Of a DNA stretch of 64,000 nt, positions 18,130-27,381 are shown in pieces; the first letter of the stretch is position 1; each line of letters opens with the position of its first letter. Both the position numbers and the translations under genes were made by a program. The stretch lies in contig DBYX01000015.1 of assembly GCA_002311665.1 (NCBI GenBank), positions 1-64,000 of the forward strand. The letters run 5' to 3'. Source of the DNA: Lachnoclostridium sp. UBA1175 (GTDB lineage Bacteria; Bacillota; Clostridia; Lachnospirales; Lachnospiraceae). The notes beneath the pieces are model-generated. The model was given only the letters and a program-made list of their open reading frames with translations. It was not told where the DNA came from and made no database searches.

Positions 18130-18396
18130 ATGAAAAAGAGACTGATAATAATCATTGCAGCGGTAGTTTTGCTACTGCTCGTACTGTTCGTGCCGTACCG
18201 AAGGGATACCCTGAGTGACGGCGGCTCCGTAGTATACAGCGCCGTCTTGTACAAGTACATCCGCTGGAAAGGCTTCTACATAGAAGCAGAGGACGGAACT
18301 CTGATCGAAAGCAAGACGGTACGAACCTCGATCCATTGGTTCCCCGACAACAGAAAAACGCTCGACGAACTGCGAAAAGAAGCGTTCGCCGACTAG
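18130..18396 (+). CDS. small membrane-anchored protein
   Basis: The 88-residue product has an N-terminal basic start, one membrane helix (about 5-22), then a short outer part with DGGSVVYSAVLYKYIRWK and a Trp-Phe-Pro turn. Small proteins with this DGG-x-V-x-Y-x-A-x-L-Y pattern are common in Clostridia and have no known role. AAAGGAT lies seven bases upstream. An AT-rich promoter zone (-35 TTGTAA at 18061, -10 near 18084-18091) precedes it, and a 14-bp terminator follows at 18422. Confidence 0.75.
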   Translation: MKKRLIIIIAAVVLLLLVLFVPYRRDTLSDGGSVVYSAVLYKYIRWKGFYIEAEDGTLIESKTVRTSIHWFPDNRKTLDELRKEAFAD

Positions 18397-18421
18397 CCAA
18401 TATCCGCATACTACATGTAAA

Positions 18422-18460
18422 AAACGATCGAAAACCCTTATGTTTTCGATCGTTTTTGTT
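18422..18460 (+). terminator. strong terminator after the small membrane protein
   Basis: AAACGATCGAAAAC (18422-18435), loop CCTTAT, GTTTTCGATCGTTT (18442-18455), then TTGTT. The stem is 14 perfect base pairs. Confidence 0.9.
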
Positions 18461-18472
18461 TACGTTAACAGG

Positions 18473-18622
18473 CATTAGTCCCACATGCATCCCGGAATAT
18501 AAATCGCCCCGTATTAGTCCCACATACATCCCGGAATATAAATCAACCGACATTAGTCCCACATGCATCCCGGAATATACATCAACCGACATTAGTCCCA
18601 CATGCATCCCGGAATATAAATC
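18473..18622. repeat. four tandem 39-bp repeats
   Basis: Copies begin at 18473, 18512, 18551 and 18590, each 39 bases apart, with the core ATTAGTCCCACATGCATCCC followed by GGAATATAAATC. Copies differ by one to a few bases and in the last six bases. The period is 13 codons, so reading frames stay open through the array on both strands, but no start site supports a gene. The array lies between two convergent terminators. Confidence 0.95.
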
Positions 18623-18653
18623 GGGCGAAAACTCTGACGTTTTCGCCCGATTT
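18618..18653 (-). terminator. terminator of the prsA-mfd-met run
   Basis: AAATCGGGCGAAAAC (18618-18632), loop TCTGAC, GTTTTCGCCCGATTT (18639-18653): a perfect 15-bp stem just after the stop codon at 18673 on the minus strand. It shares the CGAAAAC/GTTTTCG core with the terminator at 18422. Confidence 0.85.
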
Positions 18654-18672
18654 ATCTAATGCCGACAGGCAT

Positions 18673-19677
18673 TTACATAGCCTCCCACAATGCCTCATTC
18701 ACCTCAACCGGAATGTTCACCTTCCATTTTTCGTAGAGGCTGTCAAAGTAGGCACGGGACAGTTCCTCGATCTTCGCCTCCTCGGCCTGCTGCGTGGCCG
18801 CTTTGTCCTTCTCGTCGACGCAGTAGAAGATGTACAGGCCGTCGTCCTCCTCGACGATCTCGCTGATCTCGCCCGTGTGCAGGGCAAATGCGGCGTTACG
18901 GCTCTTTGACGGCAGGTCCGCGCGGCCGACCGTGATCTCGATCGTTCCCGACGCGGAGACGCTCTTCGCGTAATTGTAGAAGTCCTTGGACTCCGCTGCC
19001 GCGGCGCGGTAACCCTCCGCCTTCGTCCACAGCGCACGCATATCCTCCTCGGAGAGCGCCGTGCGGTTGCCCTCCGCGTCCTCGTAGAACTTGCTGAGGA
19101 AAATGTAGCAGAATTTGGCGCGGAGCACCTCGGACTCCGTGTACGTGTGGTCCGCGTTCAGCGAGATGGCAACATACGTCTTCGCCGCAAGCACGTTGTC
19201 CTTGTAGATGGCGCGCACCAGATCCTCGGTGATACCGTATTTCTTCGCCGTGGCCTCGGTGATACCCGAGAGGTACTGCTGTGTGTATTCGTTTACGTTG
19301 AGTATGTCGTCGGCGTCGAGCTTGACATCAAACTCGTCCGCCATCAGGCAAACCATCTTGATGTAGATCAGTTTCTCGAGAAGCCGTTCCTTCATCAGTT
19401 CCGAATACGGCCGCTCCTCGCGCGTGAACCGGATGTCCCAGATCTCCGAGCCGTAGAGCGCCTCCACCTCCTCACGCATACTGAGAAGATAGACGTTGGC
19501 CTCCGCGTAGCTCACTTCCTTCCCGCTGATCCGCAGCAGCACATCGTTCGTAAAGCCCTCGCTGGTCGGCAGTTTCTTCTCGTCCTCGTTGCTCTTGCCG
19601 CAGCCGCATATGCCGGCCGCGAGCGCGATGACGAGCACCACCGCAAGGATCGTTCGAATTCCTGTCCGGATTCGCAT
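18673..19677 (-). CDS. PrsA/SurA-like peptidylprolyl isomerase lipoprotein
   Basis: The 334-residue protein has a lipoprotein signal ending GICGC (Cys at about 26). An N-terminal helical SurA-type chaperone region (about 40-190) is followed by a parvulin-like segment (about 190-300) with FALHTGEISEIVEEDDGLYIF, the most conserved strand of that fold. It would help secreted proteins fold outside the membrane. The parvulin part lacks a clear full set of active-site residues, so it may act mainly as a chaperone. GGGAGGAAAG upstream supports ATG 19677. It lies 47 bases after mfd; in many Clostridia prsA-like genes follow mfd. Confidence 0.85.
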   Translation of the reverse strand: MRIRTGIRTILAVVLVIALAAGICGCGKSNEDEKKLPTSEGFTNDVLLRISGKEVSYAEANVYLLSMREEVEALYGSEIWDIRFTREERPYSELMKERLLEKLIYIKMVCLMADEFDVKLDADDILNVNEYTQQYLSGITEATAKKYGITEDLVRAIYKDNVLAAKTYVAISLNADHTYTESEVLRAKFCYIFLSKFYEDAEGNRTALSEEDMRALWTKAEGYRAAAAESKDFYNYAKSVSASGTIEITVGRADLPSKSRNAAFALHTGEISEIVEEDDGLYIFYCVDEKDKAATQQAEEAKIEELSRAYFDSLYEKWKVNIPVEVNEALWEAM

Positions 19678-19724
19678 ACTCTTTCCTCCCACAGTCAAAC
19701 AACTGAAATCTTTCTTATCGCCCG

Positions 19725-22700
19725 CTACTCCGCAAGCTTGCCGAGCTCCGTCAAAACTCCCTCCGCCTCGCGGAACTCCGCGAGCACTTCGGAATCGGAG
19801 CGCTTATCGCGCCTGTCGCGCTTTTTTGCGCGAAATGCGTAGGTCAGCACGGGAACTTCCCCCGCCTGCACGTGTAATCTTCCGTCGAATTTGTCCACCA
19901 CCTCAGGCAGCTCCTCGACGCGCAGGTTGGCCTTCGCGTACATCCGAAGCACCATAAACCCGTCACGCATCGTCAGCTTTTCCACATAGGCTTTGTGCGC
20001 GAGCGCCTTGAGGTACGCGACGCGGATCAGAAGGTCCACGCACTCCGGCATATCGCCGTACCGGTCGGTCAGCTCGTCCTGCATCTCCTCGACATCCTCC
20101 GCCGTCTCGATGGAGGCGATGCGTTTGTACATATCCAGTTTCTGTATCTCGTTGCGAATGTATGTCGCGGGGATGAACGCGTCGAGATCCGCATCGATCT
20201 GCGTCTCGAACAGCTCGCGCACCTCCGTGTCACCCTTCATTGCACGGATAGCCTCATTGAGCATTTTACAATACAGCTCGTAACCGACCGTCGCAATCTG
20301 TCCGTGCTGTTCCGCGCCGAGCAGGTTGCCGGCGCCGCGGATCTCCAGGTCACGCATCGAGATGCGGTAGCCTGCGCCGAGCTCCGTGTAGTCGCGGATG
20401 GCGTTCAGTCGCTTCTCCGCCGTCTCGGTCAGGATCTTGTCGCGGCGATACATCAGAAACGCGTAGGCGATCCGGTTCGAGCGGCCGACACGCCCGCGGA
20501 GCTGGTACATTTGCGACAGACCGAGCCTCTCCGCACCGTCGATGATCATCGTGTTGACGTTGCTGATGTCCATACCCGTCTCCACGATCGTGGTCGACAC
20601 GAGCACGTCGATCTCGCGGTTGATGAAGCTCGTCATGATCTTCTCAAGCTCGCGCTCGTTCATCTGCCCGTGCGCAAACGCGATGTTGGCATCGGGGCAG
20701 AGCTCCTGCAGCTTGGCAGCGACCTCCGAGATACCGTTGATCCTGTTGTAAATATAATACACTTGCCCTTCTCTTGCAAGTTCTCTGTTGATCGCCTCGC
20801 GCGCGATCTCCGGACTGTACTCCATCACAAACGTCTGGATCGGCAGCCGGTCGAGCGGCGGCTCCTCCAGAATGCTCATATCGCGGATGCCGATCAGGCT
20901 CATATGCAGCGTCCGCGGGATCGGGGTCGCCGTCAACGTGAGCGCATCGACGTCCGTGCGAAGCTGCTTGATCTTCTCCTTGTGCGTGACACCGAAGCGC
21001 TGCTCCTCGTCGACGACAAGAAGGCCGAGGTTTTTAAACTGTACATCCTTCGAAAGCAGACGGTGCGTGCCGATGACAATGTCGACCATACCCCTGCGGA
21101 TGTCCGCGACGGTTCGCTCCTGCTCCGCCTTGGAGCGGAACCGGGACAGCATGTCAACGCGGCACGGAAAATCCATCAGCCGCTGTGTGAACGTATTGTA
21201 ATGCTGCTGCGCGAGGATGGTGGTCGGCACCAGGACGGCAACCTGCTTGCCGTCGAGCACTGCCTTGAACGCCGCACGCAGCGCGATCTCCGTCTTGCCG
21301 TACCCCACGTCGCCGCAGATCAGGCGGTCCATAATGCGGTCGCTCTCCATATCGCGCTTCGTGTCCGCGATGGCGCGCAGCTGGTCGTCCGTCTCCTCGA
21401 ACGGGAACAGCTCCTCGAACTCCCGCTGCCACTCCTTGTCCGCCGAGTACGCATAGCCCTTCCGGCTCGACCGGAGCGCATAGAGCCGGATCAGCTCCTG
21501 CGCGATATTGTTCACGCTCTTCTGCACGCGGGCCTTGGTCTTCTTCCACTCCGCGCCGCCGAGCTTGTTGATCTTCGGTTTCTTGTCGGCATCCGCATCC
21601 GCGTACTTCTGCAGCACGTCGAGCCCGGTCGCCGGCACATAGCAGACGCCGCCCTCGTACTCGACCTTCACGTAGTCCTTCGTCACGCCCTCGGTCGTAA
21701 GCTGCACAAGACCCCGGTATATGCCGACGCCGTTGTTCTCGTGGATCACGTAGTCGCCGTTCGAGAGCTCGCGGTAATCGAGTGCCTTGCGGTTGCTCTT
21801 CTTCCTCTCCACCTTCGCGCGCTCGCGCCCGAAAATGTCGCTCTCCGTGATGACCACAAACCGGATCAGCGGATACTCAAAACCGCTCCGCAGCTTGCCG
21901 TACACGATCATGACCTCGCGCGCGCCTACGACGCGGTCGGGGTCCTCCGTGTAAAATGAAACCACGCCGAGCTCCTCGAGCTCCTCGACCAGATGCTTCG
22001 CCCTCGTGTGCGACGGACATACGAGAAGGATCCGGTAGCCCTTCTTCTTGTACGACGACAGGTCCTTCGCCAGCGAGTCGAGTTTCTTGCCGTAGGACGA
22101 GATCGCGCGCACGCCGAGGTCGTACTGAAACCGGTAATCGATCATCGCGTCGCGGATCACGAAGGTCGCCAGCGAGACCGTCCGGCTCGCCGCAAGCTCC
22201 GCGAATACCCGCCTCGGCTCCTGAATCGCGCGCAGCTGCCCGGGCAGCAGACTGCCCGACGCAAGGCGCGCCGTCATGCTCTCCGTGTACTCCGCCGCGG
22301 CGGCTTCCGCATTTTCCTCCTGATTGGTCGGCTCGTCGAGGAACACGACCGTGTCATTTTTCGGAAAATAAGAGAAGAACGTCGTTGTGTCCTTCTTGAA
22401 ATAATCGATGAATGCGCCGAGATTCACGCTGCCCGGCAGATCCCTTATGTTGTCGACGAGCTCCGATGCGGTCACGCGCAGGTGATGCGCCTCGTCGTAG
22501 CGCTTCTCCGCATCGAGTTTGTCCGCCGTCGTCTTCGCGTCGCGCTCCATGCGGCGAAGTCCCTCGTCGCGCTCCTCCTCGCTGAGCACAAGCTCGACCG
22601 CGGGGTAGATCGTGACGCCGTCCGCCGACTCGATCGATCGCTGGCTCGCCGCGTCGAACACCTTGATGTCGTCGATGTCATCGCCCCAGAACTCGATCCG

Positions 22701-23279
22701 GTAAGGATTGTCCTGCGACACGGGAAACACGTCCAGAATGCCGCCGCGGACCGCGAACTCGCCCGCCATCTCCACCTGCTCCGTGCGGCGGTAGCTCATC
22801 TCCGTGAGCCGTCTCGCGAGGTCGGTCGGCGAGATCGCCGTGTCGCGGGTGACCGTGAGGCGAGCCGCGAGGATCTCCTCAAGCGGCTGAAGCTTCTCAA
22901 GCCCGGTGCGGATCGTCGTGACGACCGTCAACCGGCCGCCGTTCTCCTGCGTCTCCGCGATACGGCGCAGCACGCTCATGCGCGCCCGCAGCGTCGCGTT
23001 GCCCTGCACGCCCGCGCTGAAGAAGATCAGGTCCTTGTCCGGCATATACACCGTGTCGGGATCGAACTCGCGGTAGTCCTCGAAGAGCATTTTCGCCTTG
23101 AGGTCGTCCTCCGCGATGACCAGCCGATACCGAAACGGCGCGCCGATGGCATACATAAACTGCGCCTTCTGCACCGGCGTACAGCCCGTCACCAGAACGG
23201 GTGTCTCGCCGCGCCGAAGGTGCTCCCCGACCGCTTCAAATTCTCTGGACGCCCGCATGGGCTCCGTGTAAGTCTTCAT
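19725..23279 (-). CDS. mfd: transcription-repair coupling factor
   Basis: At 1184 residues this is full-length Mfd. Seen in order are the UvrB-like N-terminal region, the RNA-polymerase-interacting domain (around YVKVEYEGG), and the RecG-like translocase with Walker A GDVGYGKTE. Further motifs are DEEQRFGV as the DExH box, TATPIPRT, GRVGRS, and the TRG region, followed by the C-terminal domain. Mfd removes stalled RNA polymerase from lesions and recruits UvrA. It is transcribed with pth upstream (28 bases apart) and the PrsA-like gene downstream. Confidence 0.97.
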   Translation of the reverse strand: MKTYTEPMRASREFEAVGEHLRRGETPVLVTGCTPVQKAQFMYAIGAPFRYRLVIAEDDLKAKMLFEDYREFDPDTVYMPDKDLIFFSAGVQGNATLRARMSVLRRIAETQENGGRLTVVTTIRTGLEKLQPLEEILAARLTVTRDTAISPTDLARRLTEMSYRRTEQVEMAGEFAVRGGILDVFPVSQDNPYRIEFWGDDIDDIKVFDAASQRSIESADGVTIYPAVELVLSEEERDEGLRRMERDAKTTADKLDAEKRYDEAHHLRVTASELVDNIRDLPGSVNLGAFIDYFKKDTTTFFSYFPKNDTVVFLDEPTNQEENAEAAAAEYTESMTARLASGSLLPGQLRAIQEPRRVFAELAASRTVSLATFVIRDAMIDYRFQYDLGVRAISSYGKKLDSLAKDLSSYKKKGYRILLVCPSHTRAKHLVEELEELGVVSFYTEDPDRVVGAREVMIVYGKLRSGFEYPLIRFVVITESDIFGRERAKVERKKSNRKALDYRELSNGDYVIHENNGVGIYRGLVQLTTEGVTKDYVKVEYEGGVCYVPATGLDVLQKYADADADKKPKINKLGGAEWKKTKARVQKSVNNIAQELIRLYALRSSRKGYAYSADKEWQREFEELFPFEETDDQLRAIADTKRDMESDRIMDRLICGDVGYGKTEIALRAAFKAVLDGKQVAVLVPTTILAQQHYNTFTQRLMDFPCRVDMLSRFRSKAEQERTVADIRRGMVDIVIGTHRLLSKDVQFKNLGLLVVDEEQRFGVTHKEKIKQLRTDVDALTLTATPIPRTLHMSLIGIRDMSILEEPPLDRLPIQTFVMEYSPEIAREAINRELAREGQVYYIYNRINGISEVAAKLQELCPDANIAFAHGQMNERELEKIMTSFINREIDVLVSTTIVETGMDISNVNTMIIDGAERLGLSQMYQLRGRVGRSNRIAYAFLMYRRDKILTETAEKRLNAIRDYTELGAGYRISMRDLEIRGAGNLLGAEQHGQIATVGYELYCKMLNEAIRAMKGDTEVRELFETQIDADLDAFIPATYIRNEIQKLDMYKRIASIETAEDVEEMQDELTDRYGDMPECVDLLIRVAYLKALAHKAYVEKLTMRDGFMVLRMYAKANLRVEELPEVVDKFDGRLHVQAGEVPVLTYAFRAKKRDRRDKRSDSEVLAEFREAEGVLTELGKLAE

Positions 23280-23307
23280 CTCTGTGCTCCTGCCCCCGTG
23301 CGGGGGA

Positions 23308-23871
23308 TCATTTTCCGTTATAGCGGTTCATCGCCGCCTCCACGCCGTCCGCGAGGATGCACCGCACGGCATCCTTTGCACGCGCGAGCGCTTCCCGCAC
23401 CACGGGCTCCTCTTCCCTCGTAAAATGAGCCAGCACGTGGTCGGCAAGGTCCCAACCCTCCGGCTTCTCCCCGATGCCGATGCGAAGACGCGCAAAATCG
23501 CTCGTCCCGATGTGTGCGATGATGCTCTTCATTCCGTTGTGGCCGCCGGCGCTTCCCTTGGCGCGGATGCGAAGACGCCCCGTCTCAAAGGACGTCTCGT
23601 CGCAGATCACGAGGATGTCGTCCGCGGGTACCTTGTAGAAATCCATCAGCGCGCGCACGCACTCGCCGCTCTTGTTCATAAATGTCTGCGGGTGCACCAG
23701 CTTCACCTTCACACCCTCGATCACGCCGTTGCCGGTGATGCCCTTGCACTCCTTCGTTCTCATCTCGATCCCGAAGGCGTCCGCGATCGCCGTCACCGTG
23801 TCAAATCCGATATTGTGCCGTGTGCCGGCATATTTTGTCCCGGGGTTACCGAGACCGATGATCAAAAACAT
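23308..23871 (-). CDS. pth: peptidyl-tRNA hydrolase
   Basis: The 187-residue enzyme starts MFLIIGLGNPG and has the catalytic His in TRHNIGF, PQTFMNKSG, a conserved Asp in CDETSFETG, and GSAGGHNGMKSI. It releases stalled peptidyl-tRNAs. The frame stays open upstream to 24042, and an ATG at 24009 has a decent GGGAGAAG site; that would add 46 residues of basic, unconserved sequence. I prefer 23871, where homologues begin and GGAAGG lies just upstream. The last codons contain a GGAAAATG octamer. The gene is next to mfd, a common order. Confidence 0.95.
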   Translation of the reverse strand: MFLIIGLGNPGTKYAGTRHNIGFDTVTAIADAFGIEMRTKECKGITGNGVIEGVKVKLVHPQTFMNKSGECVRALMDFYKVPADDILVICDETSFETGRLRIRAKGSAGGHNGMKSIIAHIGTSDFARLRIGIGEKPEGWDLADHVLAHFTREEEPVVREALARAKDAVRCILADGVEAAMNRYNGK

Positions 23872-24061
23872 AGTTCCTTCCGCACCTTCTTGTTCGTTGT
23901 GGGTTTCCGCCGCATCGCGCGGTTCCTCCCCGCTGTATTGTCCCTTCGGATCCGTGCCGACCGCTCTTCTCCCGCGGCCGAACCGGTTTTTAAACCAAGC
24001 GATACACATGTCTCTTCTCCCAATAACATATGTCCTGCACACCCGTCACAGCCGCGGCTTC

Positions 24062-26617
24062 TCACACCCCGAAGACTTCCTTCGCGATGTCAACCGTCGC
24101 CTTCGCGTCACGACCGTAGTAATCCGCGCCGATCTCCGCAGCATACTCGGGCGTCAGCACCGCGCCGCCCACGACAACCTTGCACGGAAGCCCTGCCTCG
24201 CGAAGCGCCGCGATCGTGTCGCGCATGCTCGGGAGCGTCGTCGTCATCAGCGCGCTCAGGCCGACGAGCGGAGTCCCCGTCTCGCGGGCCGCATTCACGA
24301 CCGCCTCGATCTCGACGTCACGGCCGAGGTCGACCACGGTGAAGCCGTAGTTCTCCAGCAGCACCTTGACGATGTTCTTGCCGATGTCGTGGATGTCCCC
24401 CTTGACGGTCGCAAGCACGATCGTGCCCTTGCTGACCGTCGCGGAACCTGTCTGCGTCATATACGATTTGATCTCGGCAAATGCCCCCTGCACGACAGAT
24501 GCGGACAGGATCAGCTGCGGCAGGAACAACCTTCCGCTCTCAAACCCCGCGCCGACCGTGTCAAGCGCCGGGATCAGCACACCGTTGACGATGTCCATCG
24601 AGTCCATCGATCCGAGAAGGCTCTTCGTGAGCTCCGTTCCCTGTGCCGCGAGGCCGCGCACAACCGCCGTGTACAGCGATGCCGCTCCTTCGCCGAGTTT
24701 CGCCGCAATATCCGCGGCGACCGTGTCACCCGCGGGCGCACCGATGCCGGCACCTGCCGCACCACCCTTTGTTGCGTCGGCTCCGCCGGTCGCTCCGGCC
24801 GCGACAACCACGGTCTGCGCCGGCTTCCAGTCGCGGTACGCGTCCATGTACGCGAGCGAGTTTTTGTCTATATTCATCAGTACGCGATATGCGCGCAGTG
24901 CGCCCATCATCGCCTCGGAATTCGGGTTCATGATCGGCAGTGTGAGGCCGTTCTGCAGCGCCATCGTGAGAAATGCCGTGTTGATGACATCGCGGTTCGG
25001 AAGACCGAAGCTCACGTTCGAAACGCCGAGCACCGCGCCTAAGTGCAGCTTGTCGTGCACCATCGCAACCGCCTTTAAAGTCTCCGCGACACCGGCCTGC
25101 TCCGCGCTCGCCGTGAGCGTCAGGCAGTCGATCTGCAGGTTCTCCCGGCGGATCCCCATCGACTCCGCGCGCGACACGATCTTCTCCGCCACCGCGAAAC
25201 GCTGCTCCGCACTGGCGCCGATGCCGTCCTCGTCGAGCGTCAGGCCGACCACGGCCGCGCCGTACTTCTTCACAAGCGGCAGGATCGAGGAAAGGCTCTT
25301 CTCCTCGCCGTTGACGCTGTTCACCAGAGGTTTGCCGCAGTAGATGCGAAGCGCCGCCTCCAGCACCTCGGGCTTGTTTGAGTCGATCTGCAGCGGCACG
25401 TCGACGACCGCCTGCAGCTCGCGGATCACGCGGACCATCATCGCGGTCTCGTCGATGCCGGGCAGTCCGACATTGACATCCAGGATCTCGGCGCCCGCCT
25501 CCACCTGGGAGATGGCCTGTCCGAGAATGTAATCCATATCACCTGCGAGCAGTGCCTCCTTGAAGCGCTTCTTGCCGGTCGGGTTGATACGCTCGCCGAT
25601 GCAGCGCGGCTCCGTGAACCACACCGCCCTGCTCGCCGAAGCGATACCCGTCGGGCGCGTGTTTCGAAGCGTCATGAGCTCGTCGTAATCGTCGGGGTAA
25701 AATGCCTGTCCGGAAGCTTCCTTCGCGGAGCCCTTAGCCGCCTCATAGGCGTCTCTCTCCGCCTCCCACTCCCTGACGACGCGCGTCAGTTCGCGGATGT
25801 ACTCGGGCGAGGTTCCGCAGCAACCGCCGACCGCACACACGCCGTAGGGGAGCATTTTCCGAATGATCGCTCCGAACTCCTCCGGCATCACGTTGTAGGT
25901 GTTGGTCGCCGGGTCGGGCAGGCCCGCGTTAGGCTTCACCACGAGCGGAAGCTTCGTGGCCGTGTAGAGCTCCTTCACCATCGGCAGCAGCTCCTCCGGT
26001 CCGAGCGAGCAGTTCATGCCGATGCCGTCGATCCCCATGTCGGAAAATGTCAGTGCCATCGAGGCGATCGCCGTTCCCGTGAAGGTTCTCGAGTTCGCCT
26101 CGAAGCTCATCGTGAGGAAAACGGGAAGATCGCTGTTCTCCTTCGCCGCCAGCACCGCCGCCTTCGACTCGCTTAAGTCACTCATCGTCTCGATGACGAT
26201 CATATCCGCACCCTTCGCGGCGCGCACTTCCTCCGCAAAGATGTCGTACGCCTCGTCGAAGGACATGTCACCGAGCGGCTCGATCAGCCGGCCGATCGGG
26301 CCGATGTCCATCGCGACCTTCACGTCGGTCCGCCCGGACTCCGTCACCGCTGCCCTCGCGTTGCCGATGGCCGCGACGATCAGCGCGTTGAGCGGGTAGC
26401 CCGCCTTCGCCATCTTCAGGCGGTTCGCGCCGAACGTGTTCGTATATACAACCTGCGATCCCGCCTCGATATATCTCCGGTGGATCGCCGTCACCTTCTC
26501 GGGATGCTCGATGTTCCACACCTCGGGAATACCGCCGACGGGAAGTCCCGCCGCCTGCAGCTCCGTGCCCATCGCTCCGTCAAGGATTAAGATTTGCCTG
26601 TTATCCGTCATACTCAC
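24062..26617 (-). CDS. metH: cobalamin-dependent methionine synthase (no activation domain)
   Basis: The 851-residue protein has three modules. The homocysteine-binding barrel (1-290) has zinc ligands in GMNCSLG and GGCCGTSPEY. The pterin-binding barrel (about 320-580) has NPTGKKRFKEA and DVNVGLPGIDE. A cap plus cobalamin domain follows (about 630-851), with the B12 ligand motif DIHDIG at 741-746. A Gly/Ala-rich linker separates pterin and cap modules. It transfers methyl from methyltetrahydrofolate to homocysteine. The reactivation domain found at the C-terminus of E. coli MetH is missing here and is encoded by the next gene upstream. Confidence 0.95.
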   Translation of the reverse strand: MSMTDNRQILILDGAMGTELQAAGLPVGGIPEVWNIEHPEKVTAIHRRYIEAGSQVVYTNTFGANRLKMAKAGYPLNALIVAAIGNARAAVTESGRTDVKVAMDIGPIGRLIEPLGDMSFDEAYDIFAEEVRAAKGADMIVIETMSDLSESKAAVLAAKENSDLPVFLTMSFEANSRTFTGTAIASMALTFSDMGIDGIGMNCSLGPEELLPMVKELYTATKLPLVVKPNAGLPDPATNTYNVMPEEFGAIIRKMLPYGVCAVGGCCGTSPEYIRELTRVVREWEAERDAYEAAKGSAKEASGQAFYPDDYDELMTLRNTRPTGIASASRAVWFTEPRCIGERINPTGKKRFKEALLAGDMDYILGQAISQVEAGAEILDVNVGLPGIDETAMMVRVIRELQAVVDVPLQIDSNKPEVLEAALRIYCGKPLVNSVNGEEKSLSSILPLVKKYGAAVVGLTLDEDGIGASAEQRFAVAEKIVSRAESMGIRRENLQIDCLTLTASAEQAGVAETLKAVAMVHDKLHLGAVLGVSNVSFGLPNRDVINTAFLTMALQNGLTLPIMNPNSEAMMGALRAYRVLMNIDKNSLAYMDAYRDWKPAQTVVVAAGATGGADATKGGAAGAGIGAPAGDTVAADIAAKLGEGAASLYTAVVRGLAAQGTELTKSLLGSMDSMDIVNGVLIPALDTVGAGFESGRLFLPQLILSASVVQGAFAEIKSYMTQTGSATVSKGTIVLATVKGDIHDIGKNIVKVLLENYGFTVVDLGRDVEIEAVVNAARETGTPLVGLSALMTTTLPSMRDTIAALREAGLPCKVVVGGAVLTPEYAAEIGADYYGRDAKATVDIAKEVFGV

Positions 26618-26638
26618 CTCTGCGACTCCCGCCGCCTG

Positions 26639-27376
26639 TTACTTGTCCGTCTCCTGCGTGCCCTTGTCCTGTCGTGATATGCAGCTGTCGTGGTACGCGC
26701 ACCCTGCGCACGCACCCGCCGCGCAGGCGCCGACCGGCGCCGAGATCGCGTCTCCGTCCTCGGTCGCAACCTTGCGGAGCTCCTTCGTCATATCCTGCAA
26801 CCCGATGATCGCCGTCACCGATTTGAGCGGCGTCAGCATGTGGCTGTCCGTCGTTGCGAGACCAATCCGCTTGTTCGCCTCCACCGCCGCGAGGAGCTCG
26901 TCCTGCATCGCGAGCGGAAGGTCGCCGTAGCCCGGCGAGAAGCGCCAGGTCTGGCGGTAGAGGGGCATTTTCCCCTGAAGCTCCGCCTGGATATCATCGC
27001 AGATCTGCTCGATCGCCGCGCCCGCCATCGCATCTGTCAGCACCGCCTTGGGCATGCTCGTCAGCTGCAGCCGGCGCATCAGCATATCCACACCGGGACC
27101 GAGCGTCGCCGCCATCAGCGCGACCTTCGTGCACCCCACGAGGTGCTTCACAATGTCCTTCCCCGTCAGCGTAAGCGCGCACTCCGCGAGCTTGACCTCG
27201 TCCTCGCTGCAGCACTCCATATCGAAGATGCCGACACTGTATGCGGGGTGGCACGCCTCCATAAGCGGCGCCTCGCACTCCTTCATAAGAGCAAGGATCG
27301 TCTCGTCCGGTGTCGTGTCCCCGTAGCCGAGGTACCGCGCTGCCTCATCCATCCGGATCGGTTTCAGTTCCACCAT
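26639..27376 (-). CDS. MetH reactivation domain as a separate protein
   Basis: This protein of about 245 residues matches the AdoMet-dependent activation domain of MetH, with RFSPGYGDLPL as the AdoMet-binding motif. Its C-terminal tail has a compact cysteine cluster (C-x4-C-x2-C-x5-C) just before the polar end. It would re-methylate oxidised cob(II)alamin on MetH. ATG 27376 has GGGAGGAG nine bases upstream; a GTG at 27385 overlaps that site. The gene lies between metF and metH with gaps of 5 and 21 bases, forming a tight operon. The Cys cluster might bind metal or a redox partner, which is inference. Confidence 0.88.
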   Translation of the reverse strand: MVELKPIRMDEAARYLGYGDTTPDETILALMKECEAPLMEACHPAYSVGIFDMECCSEDEVKLAECALTLTGKDIVKHLVGCTKVALMAATLGPGVDMLMRRLQLTSMPKAVLTDAMAGAAIEQICDDIQAELQGKMPLYRQTWRFSPGYGDLPLAMQDELLAAVEANKRIGLATTDSHMLTPLKSVTAIIGLQDMTKELRKVATEDGDAISAPVGACAAGACAGCAYHDSCISRQDKGTQETDK

Positions 27377-27381
27377 ATGTC

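Noticed and set aside
18152..18607. Minus-strand frame with 13-residue repeats through the 39-bp array
   Set aside because: The 39-bp period keeps frames open on both strands. There is no start site, and the frame runs across a terminator and an opposite gene.
18473..18622. CRISPR array
   Set aside because: The units are contiguous 39-bp near-identical repeats with no unique spacers and no cas genes nearby.
19995..21959. Plus-strand frames opposite mfd
   Set aside because: These are shadows of mfd; the minus frame carries all helicase motifs.
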